NCBI GenBank assembly: GCA_964503885.1 | Contig: CAZDCD010000020.1 | Coordinates: forward strand, 21,455 to 85,454 | Direction: 5' to 3' | Origin: CAZDCD01 sp964503885 | GTDB taxonomy: Bacteria > Bacteroidota > Bacteroidia > Bacteroidales > UBA10428 | Length of the DNA stretch: 64,000 nt | Shown: positions 8,250 to 16,538 of the stretch, in pieces | Layout: each line of letters begins with the position of its first letter | Numbering within the stretch: the first letter of the stretch is position 1 | The notes under the pieces: model-generated | The model's input: the letters and a program-made list of their open reading frames with translations, nothing else | The model's database searches: none | What the model was told of the DNA's origin: nothing | Position numbers and translations under genes: made by a program

Positions 8250-9746
8250 ATGAGTACAGGTAATAAAAAAGCCGGGAAAACCAATTTTGAGGGCCTTGAA
8301 CCTTCGAAGGTTTGGAACTATTTTTATGAGGTTTGCCAGGTCCCGCGGCCTTCGGGCAAAGAAAGTAAGATCATTGATTACCTGGTAAATTTTGGCAGCC
8401 GTTTCCATCTGCAGACCCACGTTGATGAAGTCGGAAATGTGGTCATTAACAAGCCGGCATCCGCGGGGATGGAATCGCTGAAAAGCGTATGCCTGCAAAG
8501 TCATCTGGATATGGTTGCCGAGAAAAACAGCAGTTCCCCGCATAATTTCGAGACTGATCCCATAGAACCCATCATCGACGGAGAATGGGTCAAAGCCGTC
8601 GATACTACACTCGGTGCCGATAATGGCATCGGTATAGCTGCTCAGCTGGCCATTTTGTCGGATAATTCTCTCGTTCATGGTCCCCTCGAATGCCTTTTTA
8701 CTGTTGATGAAGAGACAGGCTTAAAAGGTGCGTCGGGACTTAAGCCGGGGTTCATCAAAAGCAACATCCTGATAAATCTTGATTCGGAAGATGAAGGGGA
8801 ACTGTTTATTGGCTGTGCAGGAGGTATGGATACTGTAGCAACGCTCACCTATGTAAAGAAAAGCGTACCGAAAACCCAGGTTGCTTATAAGATCCGTGTG
8901 AACGGTCTTATCGGTGGTCATTCGGGTGATGATATCAATAAGGAAAGGGCCAATGCCATTAAATTACTTACCAGGTTCTTATGGACTTTGTGCCGCAGGA
9001 TGGGTATAAAACTTGCCGTTATTGAAGGTGGAAATCTCAGGAATGCAATACCCCGTGAGGCTTTTGCGGTCATTACCGCGAACAGGGCCGACGAATCAAA
9101 ACTGAAAAACGAGTTCTCACAATTTGTGGTGGCCATAAAAAGTGAGTTTTCTCAGGTGGAAAACGCAATGGATATCACATTAGAACCTGTTGAATCGCCT
9201 GAATCTGTGCTGAAAAGAAAATACCAGCGAAGGTTGTTGAATGTGCTGTATGGCTGTCCTCACGGAATCGTCTCGATGAGCCTGTTGTTCAAAGACCTTG
9301 TTGAAACCTCCACGAATCTGGCATCCATAAGGTTTGAAGAGAACAACAAAATTAAAATAGCCACAAGCCAGCGGAGCATGACAGAAGAGAAGAAACTAAA
9401 CATCGCCAACAGGGTAAGGAGTGTATTCGAACTCGCAAAAGCTTCGGTAGAGCAATCGGCTGGTTATCCGGGCTGGAATCCGAATACAACATCCGAAGTG
9501 TTAAAAATAACCCGCAACACATACCACGATCTGTTCGGGACTGATCCGGTTGTCAGGGCAATACATGCAGGACTTGAATGCGGATTATTCCTTGAAAAAT
9601 ACCCTCAGCTTGATATGATCTCTTTCGGTCCCACCATACGCAATGCCCATTCACCCGATGAACGGCTGGAGATATCCACAGTCACTAAGTATTGGGATTT
9701 GCTGTTGAAGGTCCTTCAAAATATCCCGGATGAAAAAGAGATATGA
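8250..9746 (+). CDS. pepD: Aminoacyl-histidine (cytosol non-specific) dipeptidase, M20 family
   Basis: Cytosolic zinc dipeptidase of 498 residues that cleaves Xaa-His and many other dipeptides. Metal and catalytic residues are visible: H85 and D87 in QSHLDMVAEKN, D124 in LGADNGIG, the E154/E155 pair in DEETGLKGASGL, and the C-terminal RNAHSPDE histidine. The lid domain insertion lies between about 210 and 400. Length and motif spacing match PepD rather than the shorter PepT or ArgE. It is monocistronic, preceded by a strong promoter at 8118-8148. Confidence 0.94.
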   Translation: MSTGNKKAGKTNFEGLEPSKVWNYFYEVCQVPRPSGKESKIIDYLVNFGSRFHLQTHVDEVGNVVINKPASAGMESLKSVCLQSHLDMVAEKNSSSPHNFETDPIEPIIDGEWVKAVDTTLGADNGIGIAAQLAILSDNSLVHGPLECLFTVDEETGLKGASGLKPGFIKSNILINLDSEDEGELFIGCAGGMDTVATLTYVKKSVPKTQVAYKIRVNGLIGGHSGDDINKERANAIKLLTRFLWTLCRRMGIKLAVIEGGNLRNAIPREAFAVITANRADESKLKNEFSQFVVAIKSEFSQVENAMDITLEPVESPESVLKRKYQRRLLNVLYGCPHGIVSMSLLFKDLVETSTNLASIRFEENNKIKIATSQRSMTEEKKLNIANRVRSVFELAKASVEQSAGYPGWNPNTTSEVLKITRNTYHDLFGTDPVVRAIHAGLECGLFLEKYPQLDMISFGPTIRNAHSPDERLEISTVTKYWDLLLKVLQNIPDEKEI

Positions 9747-9891
9747 TGAACCGTTCATAAATCCGGCAGCTTGGATCTGTCAGGAAATGAGATGCAGAAA
9801 TAAGTTCAGACCAATCGCAGGAAAATTGTATTTGTTGGGCTCATTACTTTTGATAATGCACACTTCATTTCCGGGAGTCTGAAATAGTGTT

Positions 9892-9919
9892 AAAAAAAGC
9901 TGATATCCTGAAATCAGCT
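9892..9919 (-). terminator. Intrinsic terminator of crtI-crtB
   Basis: Read on the minus strand: AGCTGAT, an 8-base loop, ATCAGCT, then seven T (9898 down to 9892). The stem overlaps the TAG stop of crtB at 9918-9920. Confidence 0.8.
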
Positions 9920-10841
9920 ATTTACATATCATCTGCTGAACACGTTTTTTTAGTTCTTCAACTGTCGGGTTGAGTTCGTCGGTCGTGAAATTCCCGTTTT
10001 CAACATCGATCCGTTCAAAAACCATATCATAAAGGCTGAAAATAATCCGCAGGCTTAGTTGGTATTGATAATCAAGTTTTGAGTCAAGCCTGGCGATCAT
10101 TTTTTGTGTAGCGGTTTTATAATCCGCTGCAATTTTGCAATATTCTGCTATGACCTTCCTGAAGTTTTCCGGAATTCTTTCACCCCTGGCGATCCCCGCC
10201 AGATCATCAGGGGTAAGATCATTTATCCTGAGGATATCCCTTGCAAAATAATTGAGGTTATTATACTGGTCTTTCTGAAAATCACGAATGATGTGCACGA
10301 TATAACTAAAAATTGCACAAGGCCTTGCCACTTCACCGATATCAAAGGGTGAAGGAATGAATTCGCCATTCTTCTCCGTAAGGCAGCACAGATGAACAAA
10401 AACCGATGCCGGACCGTTTGAAGCGCCTTCGGCATAATCCAGAAAGTCCCCGAATGTTTCAAATCCGTTGTTGTTGATATCATAGATCATTGACCTGGCA
10501 AAATTCCGGAAAAATACCAGGGGTATTTTGAACTTTCTTACAGTATCAATCACCTTTTCCATAAACAAATCATCCGGCTGTGCTTTTTCAATGCAATCGA
10601 TCCACCGGTTCACTTTGTCGGTTAACAACTGTTTTTCAAGACATGTCAGTGCATTGCTGTCGGCTTTCCGGTCATCGATAAGGTCATCGATATACCGCAT
10701 AAACCTGTAACATATTTTTGCCGCCTGATATCTTTCGTCGTCCCAGAATCGTGCTGCTATAAGAATATTCGGATGGTCCTTTATCGCTTTGAAATCAATC
10801 CTTCCGAGCATCTCTTCTGCCTTATTTGTAATCTGAATCAT
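9918..10841 (-). CDS. crtB: Phytoene/squalene synthase family protein (CrtB-like)
   Basis: A 307-residue all-helical head-to-head prenyl synthase. The two Mg-binding aspartate-rich motifs are present: RYIDDLIDD (first) and HIIRDFQKD (second), as are YRFMRYIDD and GPASVFVHLCCL. These enzymes join two prenyl diphosphates to phytoene, diapophytoene or squalene. It lies 15 bp downstream of a CrtI-type desaturase and ends in a terminator, so the two form an operon. The sequence is somewhat divergent from classical CrtB, and substrate length (C15 or C20) cannot be decided. No crtE, crtY or crtZ is nearby. Confidence 0.82.
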   Translation of the reverse strand: MIQITNKAEEMLGRIDFKAIKDHPNILIAARFWDDERYQAAKICYRFMRYIDDLIDDRKADSNALTCLEKQLLTDKVNRWIDCIEKAQPDDLFMEKVIDTVRKFKIPLVFFRNFARSMIYDINNNGFETFGDFLDYAEGASNGPASVFVHLCCLTEKNGEFIPSPFDIGEVARPCAIFSYIVHIIRDFQKDQYNNLNYFARDILRINDLTPDDLAGIARGERIPENFRKVIAEYCKIAADYKTATQKMIARLDSKLDYQYQLSLRIIFSLYDMVFERIDVENGNFTTDELNPTVEELKKRVQQMICK

Positions 10842-10856
10842 AGTCCTATTGCATGA

Positions 10857-12338
10857 TTAAAACAGTCGTTCTATCTTTTCCGAGGTTAACTTTGCCGATA
10901 ACAGCGACAAGGGTATTCCATTCCCGGGATGTGTGCTGCCACCGGCAAAAAACAGGTTCCTGAACTTTCTATGCTGATTATGCGGCCGCATATAGCCCAT
11001 CTGCAGAAGGTTATGGCTCAAACTGCCGAAAGTGGCACCGCGGGACAGGTTAAACTGGTTAAGCCAGCTATGCGGTGTGTAACATACCTCGAATTTAATA
11101 TGCTTTTCAAAATCCGACATCCCTTCCCTGAGAAGCCTTCTGAGTATGGCATTGCGTACTTCCGATTTGATAGTGTCCCAGTCATACTCCCTGTCACCTG
11201 AGATATTTCCCACAGGAACAATAACCGAAATGGAATCCTGCCCTTCCGGCGCTGCAGTTATATCCGATCGAACAGGTGCATGCACGTAAAAGCTCGGATC
11301 GTCCACTTTTATTTCTCCGTTAAATATGCTTTTTATACTTTCTTTGTATGAGTCTGAAACGAACACCGAATGCTGTTCGAGTTGGGGATATACCGTGTCC
11401 ATTCCCCAGTGAAAAAGAATTGCAGAACAGGTGTAATGCAGCTTTCTTAACCTTTTCAGATTGTTCTTATCGGGAAGGAGATTGTTGTAAACATAGGGCA
11501 AGTCAGCATTGGCGACAATCACATCTGCCGGATGCCATGAACCGTCGTTCAACATCACACCTTCTGCCTTGTTATGATTCGTTTTTATCTCTTTAACCGG
11601 TGATTTAAGATGCAGTTCAACCCCGTTATCCTCAGCAATGGATACAAGTCTTTCGATGATCCTGTACATTCCGCCCTTTGGAAACCAGACACCTTCGGTA
11701 AGTTCGAGAAAAGGCAGCATGGAAAATATTGCAGAAGCTTCATAAGGATTCTGTCCGACATAAATATTCTGGAAAGAAAATGCTATACGCAACAGATCGT
11801 TTTTAAAATATTCGGAGGTTACCTTGTTGTGATTCCTAAACGCCTTCAGCCGGAAGAGCAGAATAGCATTTTTGAAGTTGAAAAAATCAAAAGCACTGTA
11901 ATAATTGGTATCGATAATACGACTCATGGAAAGCTTATAAGACCGGTAACTTTCGTCCATGTACCTGAGGAACTTTTTATAACTTCCGGGTTCTATGTGC
12001 TCGAGCTGCATCTGGAGCTTTACCAGGTCGGAGGAAAAAAGCAGCTCTCCGGTCTTGTATTTAATTTTATACACGGGTTCCATCCTGAACAGCTGTAACT
12101 CATCTTCAAGTCTTCTGTCCATCGCTGCAAATGTTTTTTCGTAGATATCGGGCATCATAAGAAGCGTTGCACCAATATCAAAACGATGGCCGTTTTTGAC
12201 AATATTCCCGCATCTTCCACCAGGCGCTGCGTTTTTTTCATGAATAACCACCGAAAAACCTTGCCTTGCAAGATATATTGCAGTGGTAATTCCTCCGATA
12301 CCGGCTCCTATTATTATGGCATTGCCCTTCTTTCCCAT
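10857..12338 (-). CDS. crtI: Phytoene desaturase family FAD-dependent oxidoreductase (CrtI-like)
   Basis: 493-residue flavoprotein. The N-terminal dinucleotide-binding fold has IIIGAGIGGITTAIYLARQG (residues 8-27) and the EKNAAPGGRCG motif at 35-45. The C-terminal carotenoid desaturase signature is present as LFFAGGSTHPGNGIPLSLLSAKL. It introduces double bases into the product of the next gene in carotenoid-type synthesis. First gene of a two-gene minus-strand operon with crtB. Related CrtI-like proteins also act as oxidases or saturases, so the exact end product is open. No promoter matching the consensus exactly was found upstream. Confidence 0.87.
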   Translation of the reverse strand: MGKKGNAIIIGAGIGGITTAIYLARQGFSVVIHEKNAAPGGRCGNIVKNGHRFDIGATLLMMPDIYEKTFAAMDRRLEDELQLFRMEPVYKIKYKTGELLFSSDLVKLQMQLEHIEPGSYKKFLRYMDESYRSYKLSMSRIIDTNYYSAFDFFNFKNAILLFRLKAFRNHNKVTSEYFKNDLLRIAFSFQNIYVGQNPYEASAIFSMLPFLELTEGVWFPKGGMYRIIERLVSIAEDNGVELHLKSPVKEIKTNHNKAEGVMLNDGSWHPADVIVANADLPYVYNNLLPDKNNLKRLRKLHYTCSAILFHWGMDTVYPQLEQHSVFVSDSYKESIKSIFNGEIKVDDPSFYVHAPVRSDITAAPEGQDSISVIVPVGNISGDREYDWDTIKSEVRNAILRRLLREGMSDFEKHIKFEVCYTPHSWLNQFNLSRGATFGSLSHNLLQMGYMRPHNQHRKFRNLFFAGGSTHPGNGIPLSLLSAKLTSEKIERLF

Positions 12339-12511
12339 AAGGGTATTGTTGAAATTTTGTCAATATTAGTTATTATTTTCACGATCCCGAAATCGCAAAA
12401 TAGTAAATTTTTATCAGAAACCTAATTTATACCTTTTCTAAATCAGGCAATAATTACACATTGCATATTCCTAATGGCTGGAATTCTCAGGTTTAATTAG
12501 TATTTCAATCG

Positions 12512-12546
12512 AAGCCTGGTCTGTAAACCGGAGTGGCTTTTTTTTT
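12512..12546 (+). terminator. Intrinsic-terminator-like hairpin upstream of araA
   Basis: Arms AAGCC (12512-12516) and GGCTT (12535-12539), with an inner GGT/ACC pairing, followed by a run of nine T ending at 12546. No plus-strand gene precedes it, so it could end a short leader or small RNA, or block transcripts running antisense to crtI. Confidence 0.45.
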
Positions 12547-12590
12547 GCTTCTGATATGCGATAAAAAATAGCGGCTATTCATTGCTGATA

Positions 12591-12613
12591 ATAAAAGTAT
12601 TTTTTACTTTTAT
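12591..12613. promoter_or_regulatory. Candidate AraR operator
   Basis: Perfect palindrome with arms ATAAAAGTA and TACTTTTAT around five T, 56 bp upstream of araA. The 15-mer CTGATAATAAAAGTA (12585-12599) recurs exactly at 47881-47895, where it is again the left arm of a palindrome. Position upstream of an operon that encodes its own NrtR-type AraR suggests an operator. I cannot confirm the known AraR motif from memory. Confidence 0.5.
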
Positions 12614-12669
12614 AATTCATCATTTTCTGATGGCCTCAAATACATAGTGAATAACAGAATCCTAAGTGA

Positions 12670-14175
12670 ATGAAACAATCTGAATCTTTTGAAATCTGGT
12701 TTGTCACCGGCAGCCAGCATCTTTATGGGGACGAGACCCTGAAGAAAGTGGAAGCGAATTCAAAGGAAGTCGCTGATGGCCTGAACAGGTTGACAAAAGC
12801 ACCGGCAAAAATCGTATTTAAATCGGTACTTACCACTGGTGAAGCCATCCGAAAAATATGCCTGGAGGCTAATGCTTCGGATGCCTGCATTGGCCTTATC
12901 GCATGGATGCACACATTTTCTCCGGCAAAGATGTGGATCTCGGGTCTGGGATTGCTGGCCAAGCCTTTTGTCCACCTGCATACACAATTCAACAGGGATA
13001 TCCCGTGGAACGAGATCGATATGGATTTCATGAACCTTAACCAGTCGGCTCACGGCGGAAGGGAATTCGGTTTTATCAATGCCAGGATGGGAATTGACCG
13101 GAAAGTGATCACCGGTCACTGGAAAGATCCTGAAACCATCAGAGAACTTGAGGTATGGATCAGGGCAGCAATCGGAAAACATGAATTGTCGACTCTTAAG
13201 GTGGCCCGGTTCGGTGATAATATGAGAAATGTTGCCGTTACTGAAGGAAATAAAGTCTCTGCCGAGATCATGTTCGGTTTTTCCGTTCATGGTTACGGGA
13301 CCGGCGATCTGGCAGAATATATCAACGGTGTATCTGAGTCCGGTATCAGGCAATTGACTGATACGTATCGAAGCAATTATGAAATCTCCGCGTCTGCACT
13401 GTCCGATCCGCGTTTTTCCCAGGCTGTAGGCGAGGCCGCCAGGATTGAACTCGGATTGAAATCTTTTCTTGAACAGGGCGGGTTCACTGCATTCACAACC
13501 ACCTTTGAAGACCTCCACGGGTTGATCCAGCTTCCGGGTCTGGCTGTGCAACGGTTAATGAACCAGGGATATGGTTTCGGAGCCGAAGGCGACTGGAAAA
13601 CAGCGGCCCTTGTAAGAACCATGAAAGCAATGTCTTCAGGCCTCAAGGGAGGAACCTCCTTTATGGAGGATTATACATACCATTTTGATCCTGCCGGAAT
13701 GAAAGTACTGGGTGCGCATATGCTTGAAGTATGTTCATCAATTGCCGCGGGCAGGCCTTCACTTGAGGTGCATCCGTTATCCATCGGCGGTAAAGCCGAT
13801 CCTGCCCGTCTTGTTTTTAAGGCGCCCGAGGGAGACGCATTGAACGTATCCCTTGTCGATCTGGGCAACCGCTTCAGGTTGCTGATCAACAGCGTGAAGG
13901 TGGTAAGCTCCCCTGATTTGCCCAAGCTCCCTGTAGCAAGGGTGCTGTGGGAACCGAAACCTGATCTGAAAACAGCCGCGACAGCATGGATCATAGCAGG
14001 CGGGGCGCATCATACATCATTTACACAGGCATTATCGGTTGACCATATTTCTGATCTTAGCGAGATGCTGGGTATTGAATACCTTGTGATCGATGAACAT
14101 ACCACACTTAGTGAACTTAAGAAAGAGATTAAGCTCAATGAGGTGTACTATTATATCGCAAAAGGGATCCGTTAA
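12670..14175 (+). CDS. araA: L-arabinose isomerase
   Basis: Converts L-arabinose to L-ribulose; Mn-dependent cytosolic enzyme. The 501 residues align along their length with AraA: VTGSQHLYG at the N-terminus, HTFSPAKMW, NLNQSAHGGREFGFI, and the metal ligands E306 (AEGDWK), E333 (FMEDYTYHF), H350 (GAHMLEV) and H447 (GGAHHTSF). First gene of the ara operon (araA-araD-GH51-araB-araR-aldolase), with 16 bp to araD. It is probably controlled by AraR through the palindrome just upstream. Very secure. Confidence 0.97.
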   Translation: MKQSESFEIWFVTGSQHLYGDETLKKVEANSKEVADGLNRLTKAPAKIVFKSVLTTGEAIRKICLEANASDACIGLIAWMHTFSPAKMWISGLGLLAKPFVHLHTQFNRDIPWNEIDMDFMNLNQSAHGGREFGFINARMGIDRKVITGHWKDPETIRELEVWIRAAIGKHELSTLKVARFGDNMRNVAVTEGNKVSAEIMFGFSVHGYGTGDLAEYINGVSESGIRQLTDTYRSNYEISASALSDPRFSQAVGEAARIELGLKSFLEQGGFTAFTTTFEDLHGLIQLPGLAVQRLMNQGYGFGAEGDWKTAALVRTMKAMSSGLKGGTSFMEDYTYHFDPAGMKVLGAHMLEVCSSIAAGRPSLEVHPLSIGGKADPARLVFKAPEGDALNVSLVDLGNRFRLLINSVKVVSSPDLPKLPVARVLWEPKPDLKTAATAWIIAGGAHHTSFTQALSVDHISDLSEMLGIEYLVIDEHTTLSELKKEIKLNEVYYYIAKGIR

Positions 14176-14191
14176 CAAGAAATCATCTGAG

Positions 14192-14890
14192 ATGCTGAAC
14201 GAACTGAAGGAAAATGTCCACCGTGCCAACCTTGACCTTGTCAGGCACAATCTTGTAATTCTCACCTGGGGTAATGTAAGCGGCATAGACCGTAAAAACG
14301 GACTTGTGGTCATAAAACCCAGCGGGGTTGAATACCACAGGCTGAAAGCAGCCGATATGGTGGTCCTTGACATGGACGGTAAAAAGGTTGAGGGAACATT
14401 AAATCCTTCATCCGATACGCCCACTCACCTTGAGTTGTATAAACACTTTGAACAGATCGGGGGTATCGCTCACACGCATAGCGAATGGGCTACAAGCTGG
14501 GCTCAGGCAGGAATGCCGATTCCCCCTTACGGCACTACCCATGCCGATTATTTTTACGGCGAAATACCATGCACAAGAACCCTGACCAGGGAAGAAACCG
14601 GAACGGAATATGAACTGAATACAGGAAGGGTTATTGTAAGCGCATTCGAACATATCGATTACAATGCAATTCCTGCCGTGCTGGTAAATGGTCACGGATC
14701 ATTTACATGGGGTGAAGATGCTGATAAGGCGGTATATCATGCTGTTGTGCTCGAAGAGATCGCCAAAACGGCATTCATGACCCGGGTTCTCGGTAAGACC
14801 CTTCCGGTTGAAAAATACATTCTGGAAAGGCATTACCTGCGCAAACACGGCAAAGAAGCATATTACGGCCAAAAAAACACCAAATCCTAA
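14192..14890 (+). CDS. araD: L-ribulose-5-phosphate 4-epimerase
   Basis: Converts L-ribulose 5-phosphate to D-xylulose 5-phosphate, feeding the pentose phosphate pathway. The 232 residues match the usual 231-residue AraD. Present are LTWGNVSGIDR, KPSGVEY, the zinc ligands in AHTHSEWATSWAQAG, and GTTHADYFYGEIPCTR with NGHGSFTWG, which carries the third His. ATG 14192 (MLNELKEN) is the family start; longer frames reach back into araA without similarity. 16 bp after araA and 11 bp before the arabinofuranosidase gene. Confidence 0.96.
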   Translation: MLNELKENVHRANLDLVRHNLVILTWGNVSGIDRKNGLVVIKPSGVEYHRLKAADMVVLDMDGKKVEGTLNPSSDTPTHLELYKHFEQIGGIAHTHSEWATSWAQAGMPIPPYGTTHADYFYGEIPCTRTLTREETGTEYELNTGRVIVSAFEHIDYNAIPAVLVNGHGSFTWGEDADKAVYHAVVLEEIAKTAFMTRVLGKTLPVEKYILERHYLRKHGKEAYYGQKNTKS

Positions 14891-14901
14891 ATAACAAAAT
14901 T

Positions 14902-16476
14902 ATGAAAAATCTCGTGATTCCATTTTTGTTTTCCGTATTCGTCATCCTTTCTTCCTGTGAACAAAAACAGGTAGATACCATTACCGTAAGAGTTCAGGAC
15001 GGCAAAGACACCATAAGCAGGCACATTTACGGTCACTTTGCCGAGCACCTTGGAAGATGCATCTATGATGGTTTCTGGGTGGGTCTGGACTCTCCCGTTC
15101 CGAATACACGGGGTATCCGTAACGATGTGGTGCAGGCATTCCGTGAGATAGGCATCCCGAACCTGAGATGGCCCGGGGGATGTTTCGCCGACCAGTACCA
15201 CTGGATGAATGGTATCGGTGATCCGGCAACCCGCAATAAAACAGTGAACGTGACCTGGGGAGGTGTGATGGACGACAACAGCTTCGGTACCCATGAGTTC
15301 ATGGATTTGTGTGAGCAGCTTGGCTGCGAACCTGTGATATGCGGAAATATCGGCAGCGGTAGTGTGGAGGAAATGGCAAAATGGGTTGAATACCTCACCT
15401 CCGATGCGCCAACACCGCTGGTTGAGTTGCGCAGGAAAAACGGCCGTGAAAAACCATGGAAAGTGAAATACTGGGGAGTCGGGAACGAAACATGGGGCTG
15501 CGGCGGGATCATGAACAAGGAATTTTATTCGGAAATGCTCCGTAAATATTCGTTTTTTCTGAATAATTACAACAATAACGTACTGTACAAAATTGCTTCG
15601 GGATCGCACGACAGCGATTACGACTGGACAGGATATATCGTGAAACAATGGAGCGAGACCGATGGCTGGCTGCAGGCATACATGAACGGCATTTCACTGC
15701 ACTATTATACGATCGCCAATACCTGGGCCAGCAAAGGCTCTGCCACCGACTTTACGAGTGATGAATGGTTTTCAACCATATCTGCAACCCTGAAGATGGA
15801 TGAGTTTATCAACGGACACATAGCAGCAATAGAGAAATACGACCCGGACAACCGGATAGGCCTGATCGTTGATGAATGGGGTGACTGGTTCGATCCCGAG
15901 CCCGGTTCGAATCCGGCATTCCTCTACCAGCAGAACACACTCAGGGATGCTATCGTGGCCTCACTAAACCTCAACATATTTAATGCACATTGCTCAAGGG
16001 TTAAAATGGCAAACATTGCCCAGGCCGTGAATGTTTTGCACGCTATGGTGCTCACCAGGGATGACAAGATGGTAAAAACACCATCGTTCTATGTTTTCAA
16101 GATGTATAAAGTACATCACGATGCACTGATGTTACCCCTTGACATCCGGTGCAGGCCTTATGAAAATAACGGTAAATCCGTACCTTCACTGTCGGCATCG
16201 GCTTCAAAAGACAAAACGGGTAAAATAAACATCACCATCACGAATGTTGATCCGGAGAGCGGAGTAAATACCAGACTGATCATCGATGATAGTTCTACAT
16301 ATACCGTTGAGCATGCAGAAATTATCACAGCTGATCACATGAATGCGCTCAACAATTTCGACACGGATGAAGCCGTTACGATCAATCCTTTTAAGGATGT
16401 AAGTCAAAAGGGAAATGAGATACAGGTGAACATGCCTTCAAAATCAGTGGTACTCATCACACTCGGTAAAAAATAG
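14902..16476 (+). CDS. GH51 alpha-L-arabinofuranosidase, lipoprotein
   Basis: A 524-residue glycoside hydrolase that releases terminal L-arabinofuranose from arabinan or arabinoxylan oligomers, providing the substrate of the operon. A type II signal peptide ends in LSSC (lipid Cys19), so the enzyme is membrane-anchored in the periplasm or exposed. The GH51 (beta/alpha)8 barrel shows GHFAEHLGRCIYDG, RWPGGCFADQYHW, acid/base E196 in VGNETWG and nucleophile E325 in IVDEWGDWF. A beta-sandwich follows to the C-terminus. It sits between araD and araB, an intimate coupling of extracytoplasmic hydrolysis with catabolism. Confidence 0.94.
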   Translation: MKNLVIPFLFSVFVILSSCEQKQVDTITVRVQDGKDTISRHIYGHFAEHLGRCIYDGFWVGLDSPVPNTRGIRNDVVQAFREIGIPNLRWPGGCFADQYHWMNGIGDPATRNKTVNVTWGGVMDDNSFGTHEFMDLCEQLGCEPVICGNIGSGSVEEMAKWVEYLTSDAPTPLVELRRKNGREKPWKVKYWGVGNETWGCGGIMNKEFYSEMLRKYSFFLNNYNNNVLYKIASGSHDSDYDWTGYIVKQWSETDGWLQAYMNGISLHYYTIANTWASKGSATDFTSDEWFSTISATLKMDEFINGHIAAIEKYDPDNRIGLIVDEWGDWFDPEPGSNPAFLYQQNTLRDAIVASLNLNIFNAHCSRVKMANIAQAVNVLHAMVLTRDDKMVKTPSFYVFKMYKVHHDALMLPLDIRCRPYENNGKSVPSLSASASKDKTGKINITITNVDPESGVNTRLIIDDSSTYTVEHAEIITADHMNALNNFDTDEAVTINPFKDVSQKGNEIQVNMPSKSVVLITLGKK

Positions 16477-16538
16477 CCGGGTAAAAATCGCTGAGAACCG
16501 GATGAAATCTGAAATACGGGCAGGATAAACCACACAAC

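Larger units (their letters stand above)
12339..12669. other. Divergent intergenic region between crtI and araA
   Basis: 331 bp with no gene. It holds an intrinsic-terminator-like hairpin reading on the plus strand (12512-12546) and a palindromic candidate AraR operator (12591-12613), both listed separately. Confidence 0.6.

Noticed and set aside
12760..13551. A 263-residue minus-strand frame inside araA
   Set aside because: It lies wholly within a secure araA gene and has the Cys/His/Pro-rich composition of an antisense frame.
14887..15648. A 253-residue minus-strand frame opposite the GH51 gene
   Set aside because: Fully antisense to a gene with clear catalytic motifs; no domain of its own.
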